A model generated the notes under the pieces. That model was not told where the DNA came from. It saw only the letters and a list, made by a program, of their open reading frames with translations, and searched no databases. Positions 44,065 to 52,489 of a stretch of 64,000 nucleotides of DNA are shown here, piece by piece. Origin of the DNA: Gynuella sunshinyii YC6258 (GTDB taxonomy: Bacteria; Pseudomonadota; Gammaproteobacteria; Pseudomonadales; Natronospirillaceae). A program made the position numbers and the translations under genes. The stretch's first letter is position 1, and every line of letters begins with the position of its first letter. The stretch is taken from the NCBI RefSeq assembly GCF_000940805.1, contig NZ_CP007142.1, positions 2,208,593 to 2,272,592 of the forward strand, given 5' to 3'.

Positions 44065-44442
44065 AAAATGACGAATGAGATATTGGCAATGACAGCAACT
44101 TTTTATCAAACCGTGTGCAGGACAGGTGTTGTATTCGAACCGTTCACAGCGGCTCTGAGATGGGCCTGTTCATTACCGACAACTCTAAAAAAGAGCCTTT
44201 TTCTGCGATGATTTCGTCAGCTTCACCCGAAGGCGGCACCCTCATTGACGAGATGTAAACTGTGGTTTTGCGCGTGGTGCTTTCAAAAAAACCTGCTTTT
44301 TTAGTGATACCCTTATGTTTCATTTTCGGTCACAGCTCATGCGAGCTCCTGAAAATCAAGCGGTCCGTTTCATTCAACATCGCCGGTTTTTTCGGTCAGC
44401 AGGACAAAGGTGTTCATCCTGTGACCTTGAGGAGGGAAACAC
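44065..44442. other. Gap between the eCIS block and the immunity array
   Basis: About 380 bp with no recognisable gene. Short frames are broken; decayed immunity-gene sequence beyond the truncated copy is possible but not demonstrable by eye. It separates promoter P2 from the DUF2931-like array. Confidence 0.4.
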
Positions 44443-44643
44443 TTAGTGTGTGTTGCTTTGCCCCGATAAGTTACCAATCGGAACTTGCCAGAATTCATTG
44501 ATAATCAAATACTCCACCCAGACTGGCCAACCTGGTCCGCCTATACCGCCTTCTCGAAAACCATAGTCATAGGTTTTTTCTTCGCAGCCACTGATGAGTA
44601 GGGGTAATAAGATTAGCCAGCAGAGGTATTTAATAATACGCAT
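44443..44643 (-). pseudogene. C-terminally truncated DUF2931-like lipoprotein
   Basis: Fourth copy of the array. The first 60 residues (MRIIKYLCWLILLPLLISGCEEKTYDYGF...) match the intact copies including the lipobox LISGC, up to GNLSGQSNTH, and then end at a stop, while intact copies continue GNADTTHRPPGG. The remainder is missing. Probably non-functional or a short lipoprotein. Confidence 0.75.
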
Positions 44644-44649
44644 CTATCA

Positions 44650-45042
44650 CAACTCAGTCTGTCTCTGTGTTTTCGGTGGATGGTTCTTTTTTGATGGTTT
44701 CGGTTTTGTCAGGGTCGGGTGGTAACAGGTTCAGTTCATCTGGGGGTAGAAAACCTTCTTCTATCCGTTGGAGCGTTCCCTCACGATACCCGCTTGCATC
44801 ACCATCCACTTGTATAGCTTTAATGCGGGGAGTCAGTTCGAAAAAGTGAAATTCAAAATTCTCAGGGCCTCTCGGGCACCCAAGTTTGACACAGCTTTCG
44901 TCCCACCAGAACTGGATTTCCCCCTGGCCCGCAAAGCCTGTAATGAGGGAAGGAAAATATCGCTCGGTTGGGTAGCTTCTTCGCAGCCACTGATGAGTAG
45001 GGGTAATAAGATTAGCCAGGAGAGGTATTTAATAATACGCAT
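44650..45042 (-). pseudogene. Internally deleted DUF2931-like lipoprotein
   Basis: Third copy. The signal peptide (to SGCEE) is joined to the middle of the gene by a deletion that shifts the frame, giving a 69-residue product ending LNFTFSN. The middle DNA (about 44830-44985) is nearly identical to the copy at 45225-45360, whereas the 3' end (44660-44820) resembles the copy at 45740-45900. It is thus a recombinant mosaic. Confidence 0.75.
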
Positions 45043-45052
45043 CTATCACAAC

Positions 45053-45721
45053 TCAGTCTGTCTCTGTGTTTTCGGTGGATGGTTCTGTTTCGATGGATTC
45101 GGCGGGTGGTAACAGGCTTAGAACTTCCAGTGGAATGGAGCCCTCTCTTATTTCTTGCAGGGTGCGTACTCGATACATGCCTGGATCACCTTCTGCAATG
45201 GTGGCTTTGAGACGGGGGGTCAGTTCGAAAAAGTGAAATTCAAAATTCTCAGGGCCTCTCGGGCACCCAAGTTTGACACAGCTTTCGTCCCACCAGAACT
45301 GGATTTCCCCCTGGCCCGCAAAGCCTGTAATGAGGGAAGGAAAATATCGCTCGGTTGGGTAGCGTTTAAGCCATTGCCGGATCTGTTTTTGCTTATCTTC
45401 GGGAATCTCCACCGTGGCCTCATAAAACGTCTGAGTACGATAGGAAAACCATCGCGCCCTTACTGTGTGAGGCAGCGGCACCCAGCCTGCACTGGCTGAT
45501 TTGCCACTAGGGGGGCGGTGAGTTGTATCAGCGTTTCCTCCCGATAATGCCCCTACAGGAAGTTGCCAGGATTCATTGATAATCAAGTACTCCACCCATA
45601 TAGGCCAGCCAGGACCACCAATGCCGCCGCTATCAAAGCCGTATTCATAGGTTTTTTCTTCGCAGCCACTGATGAGTAAGGGTAGTAAAAGTAACCAGCA
45701 GAGGTACCTAATGATGCGCAT
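45053..45721 (-). CDS. DUF2931-like lipoprotein (likely Tle1 immunity)
   Basis: 222-residue lipoprotein with MRIIRYLCWLLLLPLLISGC as signal and lipobox, then EEKTYEYGF. The mature part has the DUF2931-like features INESWQLPVG, PLPHTVRARWFSYRTQTFYEATVEIP and LITGFAGQGEIQFWW. DUF2931-type lipoproteins are recalled as neighbours of DUF2235 phospholipase effectors, and the Tle1-type gene is nearby. Surface or periplasmic immunity is inferred. It is one of two intact copies, 10 bp from the other. Confidence 0.75.
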   Translation of the reverse strand: MRIIRYLCWLLLLPLLISGCEEKTYEYGFDSGGIGGPGWPIWVEYLIINESWQLPVGALSGGNADTTHRPPSGKSASAGWVPLPHTVRARWFSYRTQTFYEATVEIPEDKQKQIRQWLKRYPTERYFPSLITGFAGQGEIQFWWDESCVKLGCPRGPENFEFHFFELTPRLKATIAEGDPGMYRVRTLQEIREGSIPLEVLSLLPPAESIETEPSTENTETD

Positions 45722-45731
45722 CTATCACAAC

Positions 45732-46412
45732 TCAGTCTGTTCCTGTGTTCTCTGTCGATGAGTCTTTTTCTATCGCTTCGGTTTTGTCTGGGTCGGGTGG
45801 TAACAGGTTCAGTACATCAGGGGGCAGAAAACCTTCTTCTATCCGTTGGAGCGTTCCGGCACGATATCCGCTTGCATCACCATCCACTTGTATAGCTTTA
45901 ATGCGGGGGGTCAGTTCGAAAAAATGGGATTCAAAAGGTTCTGGATATTCTGGACAGTCGAAACCGACACAACTTGCCTTCCACCAGAGCTGAATATCTC
46001 CCTGGCCCGCAATCCCCGTACTTAACGAGTGTAAGTAATTAACGCTAGGATAGTGCTTTAGCCACTGCTTGATTTCTGTTTGTTTATCCTTGGGGATTTC
46101 CACCGTGGCTTCATAAAACGTCTGGGTGCGATAGGAAAACCAGCGCGCCCGTACCGTATGAGGCAGCGGTACCCAGCCTGCACCGGCTGAAGATCCTCCA
46201 GGAGGACGATGAGTCGTATCAGCGTTTCCTCCTGATAAGTTACCGACCGGAAGTTGCCAGGATTCATTGATAATCAAATACTCCACCCATATAGGCCAGC
46301 CAGGGCCGCCAAAGCCACCCGTATCAAAGCCATAGTCATAGGTTTTTTCTTCGCAACCACTGATGAGTAGGGGTAAGAAAAGTAACCAACCGATGTACTT
46401 AATGATGTGCAT
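45732..46412 (-). CDS. DUF2931-like lipoprotein (likely Tle1 immunity)
   Basis: About 226 residues. MHIIKYIGWLLFLPLLISGC is the lipoprotein signal with the cysteine at 20. The mature part matches the next copy: GWPIWVEYLIINESWQLPVG, PLPHTVRARWFSYRTQTFYEATVEIPKDKQ, GIAGQGDIQLWW. The start at 46412 overlaps the end of the phospholipase gene by 14 bp, so toxin and first immunity gene are coupled. The longer frame to 46499 is the shadow of the phospholipase end. Confidence 0.78.
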   Translation of the reverse strand: MHIIKYIGWLLFLPLLISGCEEKTYDYGFDTGGFGGPGWPIWVEYLIINESWQLPVGNLSGGNADTTHRPPGGSSAGAGWVPLPHTVRARWFSYRTQTFYEATVEIPKDKQTEIKQWLKHYPSVNYLHSLSTGIAGQGDIQLWWKASCVGFDCPEYPEPFESHFFELTPRIKAIQVDGDASGYRAGTLQRIEEGFLPPDVLNLLPPDPDKTEAIEKDSSTENTGTD

Positions 46413-48966
46413 GCTGTGACTCCGGAATAATGGCCTGATCAGGGTGGTTATCATATATCTGGCGAATTTTGCGACCGTTTTCCATATGCGGGCGGTCAAC
46501 CATATCGCCGTATTTTTCGGAGGTATGAATATAATCGACCAGGTATTGTCTGGCCTGTGGCATTTGGCCTCCGGCTTTTTGCCATGCGCCGTACACGCGT
46601 TTCAGCTCATCCGGAATAATATACGCAGTATTCTTCGGGTTGATCTGATCCAATGGAACATCAGCCTGTCTGGCCAGTGCATCCATCCGATAAAAAGGGT
46701 ATAGCGCCAGCTCCTTACGAGTGGCTTTGAGTATATGTTTATAGGTATAGGATTGCTCCATACCAATGGCGCTGCGAAAAGCCCTGATTTCTTTTTCCAG
46801 TGCATCGATCAACAAACCACTGCCCGGACCTCTCAGGACCCATGGTGAGGGGCGGTTATCGTTATAGTCCAATGGTGTCCTGATACGCAGGTCCTCATAG
46901 TTTTCAGTGCCTTTGCCCGTTGGGTTCTCATAACCGCCGCCCACATCACAATGAACGCCGGGAAAGATGATTTCAGTAAAGTTCGAAGGTAGGTGGCCGT
47001 ATTCGTCGGTGATGCGGGTCGAGGGAAAATTATGCCTTGCTTCATCAGCGGCCACCAAATGCACAACCCGTTCGGCGCTACGGGTATTCAGGTTCAGATT
47101 GAAATCCAGGTTCTGCTCGTCACCGGGCCAGCCAAAACTGCCCACGGTATCCCAGAGACCGACAAAGCAAACCCGGCCAGCCAGATGCTGCGGAAAGGCT
47201 TTGATCCGTTTTTTCACCGGTTGTATCGGTAGGGCAAAGTCCCACAGCGGATTATGATACTCAACTTCCCAGATGGAAATCTGTTCCGGCCATTGGTTGA
47301 TCAGATTGACAAAGTGTCGGGATAGGGCCGCACCCCGACTGAAACCAAAGACATCGAATTTTACTTCGTCGTATTCCTGTTCTTCTATGCGTTCACGCAT
47401 CCGTCTGATAGCGAATTCAATCCGGGCATAACCCCCCGTTTTACCCATACCCAGGCCAAGGCCAATTTTGCTGTCTTCCGCTTTAAAACCATCCTTGGTT
47501 TGGTGGCCGGTAATGGTGCCGACACCGGGCACATATACTCTGCGAGTGGTGATAATCTCATTACCCTGTTGATCAGTTTTTTCGACATACAGGTCATGCA
47601 TCTTCGCCACATTGGAAATATCCCGGTCGGGTAAATGCTCGTCGTTATAGCGATCCTGATTGGTGCCATCGAAGAACAGGCCGAGTCTTAAGATGCGTTT
47701 GGGTTTGGACAGGTTTTTGGAGGGTTGGTAACGCCAGTTAGCACCTATCTTCGGAACAGGCAGGGTGTGTTGTATCAGGCAGTTGTATTGCCCGGTTTGG
47801 GTGAATACTTTGTCCTGCTGGCGTTGCAGACAGGCGAGTTGGTAAAGGTGCTGACCAATCTGTTGCAAGGATTCAAAATAGGGTGAACGGTTGCCGGGGC
47901 GGTCATCTGGTTTCGGCTGGGTGTTATAGCAGATCAGTGCCACTAACGCTGCTTCCTGGGTCCAGGCAGCCGGATTGGCATAGTTCAGTTGTTCCGCAAC
48001 AGCCTTCAGGGGGTGCAGCCAGTCTTCATGGTCCAGCAGGTAAATCAGATCGACCATGCACTGTCCGACCATCGCCACACTGAGACCACGCACGCCGAAA
48101 CTCTGATCCAGCTGTTTGGACAGTGTTTGTACATCGACATCCTGACTGCGACTGAAACGCTTGGCAAACACATCGGGGCGCTGGCATTTTTGTTCCCAGA
48201 CCTCCCGGGCTTTGTTGAACAATGGCTCCAGTGGATAGCCATCGTCCTGGAATAATGCCGGGTCCATTTTCTTCGGGTTGCCCGGATGCAGAATCCCGGT
48301 ATTGATTAAATGCAACGGCTGAACGGTGCGGGGCCAATCCTGGACCGGTTTTGCATGTTGCCGCTGTTCACTCAGTTGCGCACTGCTTTGCTGAAGAGCG
48401 TCGTGAGCCTGCTGCCATTGCCCGGCAGTGACCGGTGTACCCACGTCATAGCGGATCTGCTCCGGACCAAACAGCGATAACTTGTTGGTTGAGCCTTTCA
48501 ATTGATCCTGAAAGGTCTGTGTGGGGGTGCTGATCAGGTAGTCGGTGATCACACTGGTTTGGCTATCGGGATAGAGGTACTGCAACTGGGCAAAGTACTT
48601 GGGGTTGTAGATATCATCCACGCCGGGCTTACCCTCGGGCAAGGTGTCGGGGATATCCGCCGTCCAGATCGGTGCGGGTTTGTCCAGGTTGATTCTGGGC
48701 TTGGCCGGCTTAGGCGCGCCGTGGACCTCTCTTGGGCCACATTCATACACCACGCCCCGCTTCAGCGGATCATGCCGGCTGAGTAAGGATAATTGCCCGC
48801 CTGTTTCCAGTACGAAAAAATGCAGCCGGTGTTGTTCCGGGGTAAAGGCTTTAGCTTCTTCGGGATATTGATAACTGGTCTGCCAGCATAAGGGATTGAG
48901 GGAATAACCCCTGCGTTGGATAAAATCTTTGATGGATGGCGGCAGGGCGGTGATGTCCTGGGACAT
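46399..48966 (-). CDS. Tle1-type (DUF2235) phospholipase effector
   Basis: 855-residue protein. Residues 425-680 form the DUF2235 alpha/beta-hydrolase core: LRLGLFFDGTNQDRY (428-440), the nucleophile motif GFSRG (541-545, Ser543), FVGLWDTVGSFG (Asp606) and FPGVHCDVGGGY (His672), so a Ser-Asp-His triad is visible. Tle1 proteins are type VI secretion effectors that cleave phospholipids in the prey periplasm. Here residues 1-420 form a separate N-terminal region of unknown role, possibly for loading onto a spike or tube. No type VI secretion genes are seen in the window. Immunity-type lipoproteins follow directly. Confidence 0.87.
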   Translation of the reverse strand: MSQDITALPPSIKDFIQRRGYSLNPLCWQTSYQYPEEAKAFTPEQHRLHFFVLETGGQLSLLSRHDPLKRGVVYECGPREVHGAPKPAKPRINLDKPAPIWTADIPDTLPEGKPGVDDIYNPKYFAQLQYLYPDSQTSVITDYLISTPTQTFQDQLKGSTNKLSLFGPEQIRYDVGTPVTAGQWQQAHDALQQSSAQLSEQRQHAKPVQDWPRTVQPLHLINTGILHPGNPKKMDPALFQDDGYPLEPLFNKAREVWEQKCQRPDVFAKRFSRSQDVDVQTLSKQLDQSFGVRGLSVAMVGQCMVDLIYLLDHEDWLHPLKAVAEQLNYANPAAWTQEAALVALICYNTQPKPDDRPGNRSPYFESLQQIGQHLYQLACLQRQQDKVFTQTGQYNCLIQHTLPVPKIGANWRYQPSKNLSKPKRILRLGLFFDGTNQDRYNDEHLPDRDISNVAKMHDLYVEKTDQQGNEIITTRRVYVPGVGTITGHQTKDGFKAEDSKIGLGLGMGKTGGYARIEFAIRRMRERIEEQEYDEVKFDVFGFSRGAALSRHFVNLINQWPEQISIWEVEYHNPLWDFALPIQPVKKRIKAFPQHLAGRVCFVGLWDTVGSFGWPGDEQNLDFNLNLNTRSAERVVHLVAADEARHNFPSTRITDEYGHLPSNFTEIIFPGVHCDVGGGYENPTGKGTENYEDLRIRTPLDYNDNRPSPWVLRGPGSGLLIDALEKEIRAFRSAIGMEQSYTYKHILKATRKELALYPFYRMDALARQADVPLDQINPKNTAYIIPDELKRVYGAWQKAGGQMPQARQYLVDYIHTSEKYGDMVDRPHMENGRKIRQIYDNHPDQAIIPESQHAHH

Positions 48967-49205
48967 GACTCAACGTTCCTTATTCTGTGGTGATTCCAAT
49001 AAACAGATCAGAGCATACCGCTTAATCACTCTGCTGGTTGATCAATTTAAAAAGTCTTATCTCAGTAAACGAACCAAAGGTCAAATGCGGGTGTGATTTA
49101 TATGACGAAGTTCGCAGTGCCCGTTGCGGTGGTGATCGCGTGGGAGCGGCGTGGTTAATAAAGGTTCATATTGGTTCTATGCACAGAACTTGCTACGATG
49201 CCGGG
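48967..49205. other. Divergent intergenic region
   Basis: About 240 bp between the phospholipase gene (minus) and the nucleotidyltransferase-HEPN gene (plus). No gene is seen; the promoters of both are expected here. The eCIS promoter motif is absent. Confidence 0.4.
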
Positions 49206-50060
49206 ATGAAAACATCACTCGATCACCTCCCTTCGGATAAACAACAGCAACTGCGCCATGCGGTTGAGATCATCGTGCAAGCGGTTAAGCCCAGTATGCT
49301 GATTTTATTCGGCAGTTATGCCCGTGGTGACTGGGTGGACCATCTCGAAGAGGACCGTGTCCATTACCGCTATCAAAGTGATATGGATATTCTCGCCATT
49401 GCCAAGAACGGTGCATTGGCGCGCAAGATTGAATCCAAACGGTCACTGAGCAATCGTTTGATGCGGGAAGTTAAAACGCCGGTCAGCCTGATTGCAGAAG
49501 AGATTTCGTTTGTGAATGCCCAACTGGCCAAGGGCCAATATTTTTATGCCGATATCTATCGCGAGGGCATTTTGCTGCATGATACCGGCAAGCTGGCACT
49601 GGTGGAGCCGAAAGAACTGTCTCTGCCTGAACGGAAAATGGAGGCGCAAAGGCATTTTGAGTATTGGCTGAATTCAGTGAATGGGGAAATTAAAGCTTTT
49701 CAATTGATTTTTGATGGAGGACTGGACAAAAAAGCAGTTTTTCACCTTCATCAGGCGACTGAACAACTATATGCAATGATCTTATTGGTCTTTACCCATT
49801 ACAAACCCAAACTCCATGATCTGGAAAAACTCCGTACATTAACCGGCAGCATCGAGCCCGAATTTTTATCAGTATTTCCGCAAAACACTCCATTTGAACA
49901 AACCTGCTTTGAGCTACTACGGCAAGCCTACGTGGAATCGCGTTACAACCCCGGATATTCCATAACCACCGAACAACTGACTTGGTTGGCAGAGCGGATC
50001 GAGCACCTGCAAGCATTGGCGGAAAAACATTGTCGGGCCAGGATTGACAGTTTGGGTTGA
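49206..50060 (+). CDS. Nucleotidyltransferase-HEPN fusion protein
   Basis: 284 residues in two parts. The N-terminus is a minimal nucleotidyltransferase with LFGSYARGDW (GSxxRG, residues about 35-43) and, 16 residues later, SDMDILAI (SDxD). The C-terminus is a HEPN domain (AQRHFEYWLNSVNGEIKAFQL, KAVFHLHQATEQLYAMILLVFTHY, LRQAYVESRYNPGY). Split MNT-HEPN pairs form toxin-antitoxin systems; this single-chain form is known in several bacteria. No Rx4-6H RNase motif is obvious in the HEPN part. It lies in the accessory island and may have a defence or stress role. Start ATG 49206. Confidence 0.82.
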   Translation: MKTSLDHLPSDKQQQLRHAVEIIVQAVKPSMLILFGSYARGDWVDHLEEDRVHYRYQSDMDILAIAKNGALARKIESKRSLSNRLMREVKTPVSLIAEEISFVNAQLAKGQYFYADIYREGILLHDTGKLALVEPKELSLPERKMEAQRHFEYWLNSVNGEIKAFQLIFDGGLDKKAVFHLHQATEQLYAMILLVFTHYKPKLHDLEKLRTLTGSIEPEFLSVFPQNTPFEQTCFELLRQAYVESRYNPGYSITTEQLTWLAERIEHLQALAEKHCRARIDSLG

Positions 50061-50163
50061 TGGCAGAGCAGGGAGGTTGTACTGCTTCACTCTGCTCTGA
50101 CAGCGTCGGGTTTTGCATAGGTTTGCTTTCCGGTAAACCATTGTTAACCCCGATATCGAAAAC

Positions 50164-50436
50164 ATGAAGCATATTTTATATAGCGTTGGGCCTGCCACCA
50201 CTGTATATGGAACTCTGACAACGACGATTAATCATGATTTCTTTACTCAAAATGGCGGTGACTATTTTGCGTTCGTACATGAGTTCAGACACTTAATGCC
50301 AGAGAATGATCGGTTATTTAATTCTTCTGGTAATGCAGCTCTTTTGTTTAATACAGATTCTTACCTGCCTCACGAAAAGGATGCTGACAAGTGGGCTTCA
50401 GGGTTTTTATCTGGTAATTGCGAGTGTGAGCAATGA
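50164..50436 (+). CDS. Orphan toxin-tip fragment with HEFRH motif
   Basis: 90-residue frame with HEFRH (39-43), a zinc-metallopeptidase-type motif, followed by LPHEKDADKWASGF, in which a third ligand (Glu71) could lie. It looks like the C-terminal tip of a polymorphic (Rhs-type) toxin cut off from its delivery part. In-frame reading upstream stops at 50134, so no N-terminal delivery domain is attached. It overlaps the next gene by 4 bp (ATGA), a toxin-immunity pattern. Low GC. Confidence 0.5.
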   Translation: MKHILYSVGPATTVYGTLTTTINHDFFTQNGGDYFAFVHEFRHLMPENDRLFNSSGNAALLFNTDSYLPHEKDADKWASGFLSGNCECEQ

Positions 50437-50921
50437 AAAAAGCTTATTTATTGATTATCTTCATGTTTTCTGTGTATACGTACGCGGAAAATGACGATAG
50501 AGAGTATATTTATCAAAGTATCAACAAACCCGCTGATTTTTATTTTATATTTAGGAATAACTCAACCCAATATATAGATGTTTCGACGGATAACCATGAA
50601 TGCAAAACAACAAAGAAAGGTTTTTGCATTCAAAATAGAGCCTTTGAGTTATTCATACCAGAACAATTTAAAAGTATTTCAAAATGGGAGTACAACGGCT
50701 ATGAGTATTCGAGAGGTATGATTAAAAAGTTAAATATCTTGGGAAAACACTTTGAGGGATATGAAATTTCAAGGCATATAAAGAATGGTGAAATTAAGTT
50801 TTTTTATACCGAAAAATATGGACTCATCTATTTTGGAATAGAAAACAATGGGCACATGCAATCACTATTTATCTCTTCTCTCAACTGTGGCCTGTTTGCT
50901 CTAAACTCATGTGACGATTGA
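50433..50921 (+). CDS. Small secreted protein, possible immunity protein
   Basis: 162 residues. N-terminal signal peptide (KKAYLLIIFMFSVYTYA) with a hydrophobic core; the rest is a small AT-rich-encoded protein with four cysteines (HECK, FCIQN, LNCGLF, NSCDD). Not recognised. Overlap with the HEFRH fragment and codon use like it suggest a cognate immunity protein exported to the periplasm. Low GC suggests recent transfer. Confidence 0.5.
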   Translation: MKKAYLLIIFMFSVYTYAENDDREYIYQSINKPADFYFIFRNNSTQYIDVSTDNHECKTTKKGFCIQNRAFELFIPEQFKSISKWEYNGYEYSRGMIKKLNILGKHFEGYEISRHIKNGEIKFFYTEKYGLIYFGIENNGHMQSLFISSLNCGLFALNSCDD

Positions 50922-51206
50922 AGAGTACGACCAGAGCCATCATCTATATACGAGGGCTATACTGAAGTTTCATTAAATACTGCCCAAATAGGAGATGTTG
51001 TAGTTACGTCCGACGATCCATATGGGCATATGGGGTTTTACTATCCTAAACCTGCTTACACTTAAATGGTAGACCCATCTACTATCTCGGCAGCTACAGA
51101 TAAAAGTCACTTGTTCTCTGAGGATTATAACAGGATAAAGTGGAATGACTGGGGTTTTAGACCAGGAAAACAGCCAAAAGTGTTTAGGTGCGATTGTGAT
51201 TTATAA
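50922..51206 (+). pseudogene. Broken amidase-like toxin tip
   Basis: In the frame after the preceding stop, the protein reads VSLNTAQIGDVVVTSDDPYGHMGFYYP, a CHAP/NlpC-P60-like segment (GDVV and GHMGFY), then meets TAA at 51063-51065 and resumes MVDPSTISAATDKSHLF... to 51206. No cysteine-bearing N-terminal part is attached. It is a decayed tip of a peptidoglycan-amidase-type toxin. Confidence 0.5.
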
Positions 51207-51561
51207 AAAATATATAAGCATATTTACTAGTTTATTTGTTTTACTTGTAAGCGTTTTTTTTTCACCTGCATATGCGGGTGAAATTTATGTAATAAACAAT
51301 ATTTTTATTTTGTGCGGAGTGGTATTGCTTATGCAGCTATTAGGAGGATTGATTACAGCATTTAAATACTCAAAACCAATACCCAGGGTAGTATATGGTT
51401 ATTCAATATATATTCTATCTTTACTGTCGTCGTGGTTTTCAGGAGTTGCTATTGTATACCTTATTAACAAGACAATTCCGATAACTACTGTAACGAGCAT
51501 GATCATCATTTTAAGTGTGGGGATCATTCCGCCAACTATATTGTTACGAAGAATGTCCTAA
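51196..51561 (+). CDS. Small membrane protein, possible immunity protein
   Basis: About 121 residues with four predicted membrane segments (ISIFTSLFVLLVSVFF, IYVINNIFILCGVVLLMQLLGG, YSIYILSLLSSWFSGVAIVYL, VTSMIIILSVGIIPP). Start probably GTG 51196, overlapping the end of the broken amidase frame; the frame reaches ATG 51145. Not recognised. Its position after the toxin remnant is typical for an immunity gene. Low GC. Confidence 0.45.
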   Translation: MIYKKYISIFTSLFVLLVSVFFSPAYAGEIYVINNIFILCGVVLLMQLLGGLITAFKYSKPIPRVVYGYSIYILSLLSSWFSGVAIVYLINKTIPITTVTSMIIILSVGIIPPTILLRRMS

Positions 51562-51837
51562 ATACACCCAAGTCTAGAGTGCATTGAAGCGTTTTGTCAG
51601 CAATTAATCAATTCAAGTTCTTCACACCATAATCACAATGGGTGGTATGTTATGGATTATCAGTATCGGTTTATTGGTAATAACTGCATCTACTAGCCAA
51701 GCAATTAGCGATGATGAGTGGCTAGTTCCAATTCATATTCCTTCAAAATATGTTAATTCAGGAGGATGCGGTTGTGGACAGTGAATTTATAGTCTTAAAT
51801 CAAACTCGTTTTTTTTAGAGCATCAGATGATAAGTGC
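51562..51837 (+). other. AT-rich stretch with a 48-residue frame
   Basis: 51638-51784 could encode a 48-residue peptide with a signal-like N-terminus (MGGMLWIISIGLLVITASTSQA) and a GGCGCGQ end. No ribosome site and no known family, so I leave it uncertain. The rest holds nothing else. Confidence 0.3.
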
Positions 51838-52034
51838 CGCCTTATTTGCCTGCTAAATCCAAATGCTGGATCACGTCAATGTATGAATCTGATCAACTGA
51901 TCTCTAATAAGAGAAGAGTTAGTGGGTTCTTAAATCACTACTCAGGTCAGACTTATGTTCCAGATAATGCACGTGATCAATATTTATTTGATGTGGTTTG
52001 TCAGTGGCAAGAGAATTTGGTTGAGTTGGCTTAA
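51834..52034 (+). pseudogene. Fragmentary frame in the toxin graveyard
   Basis: 66-residue frame whose last 50 residues (SNKRRVSGFLNHYSGQTYVPDNARDQYLFDVV...) look protein-like, but no ribosome site or homologous start. Probably a remnant of another toxin or immunity gene. Confidence 0.3.
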
Positions 52035-52092
52035 TCCCCCCAACTGGAGCTGTTCATTTAATGATAAAGGGGGCAGGTCTACTGAGATGACT

Positions 52093-52123
52093 CGCCTCCT
52101 CATCCTCAAGTAGGATGGAGGCG
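52093..52123 (+). other. Hairpin before the IS110 remnant
   Basis: CGCCTCC plus ATCC pair with GGAT plus GGAGGCG over 11 bp, with a 2-nt bulge and 7-nt loop. IS110-family ends lack classical inverted repeats, so this is either a subterminal element or a terminator for the upstream genes. It lies 25 bp before the transposase start. Confidence 0.4.
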
Positions 52124-52147
52124 TCAAACCAACAGAGGCGAATCATC

Positions 52148-52489
52148 ATGGCCATTAAAACCTTAGGTATCGATCTTGGCAAGCGCTGCTTTCATGTGTT
52201 GGTTGTAGATGAAAACGGCAAAGTCTTTATTAAGCAGAAATTATCACGGACGAAGCTGATTGAATTTCTATCAAAGCCTTATTGGTTTTGAAGCGTGTGC
52301 TGGTGCTCATTATTGGGCAAGGAAAGTATCTGCATTTGGCCATACTCCGAAATTGATGCTAAGGCAGTTCGTCAAACCCTACGTGAGGTCCAACAAGAAC
52401 GACTTTCTGGATGCCGAAGTGATCGCTGATAGCCGGTCAAGTACGTCTCAGAATGAACGCTTACGACACAACGGCGGTTGCTCAAGTCC
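52148..52489 (+). pseudogene. IS110-family transposase remnant
   Basis: From ATG 52148: MAIKTLGIDLGKRCFHVLVVDENGK is the DEDD-type N-terminus. A frameshift lies near 52265; in the other frame GFEACAGAHYWARKVSAFGHTPKLM and KNDFLDAEVIAD follow. The catalytic C-terminal part is absent and the sequence stops at the end of the eCIS cargo-type gene (stop at 52490). A dead fragment that may mark the insertion point of the accessory island. Confidence 0.85.
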
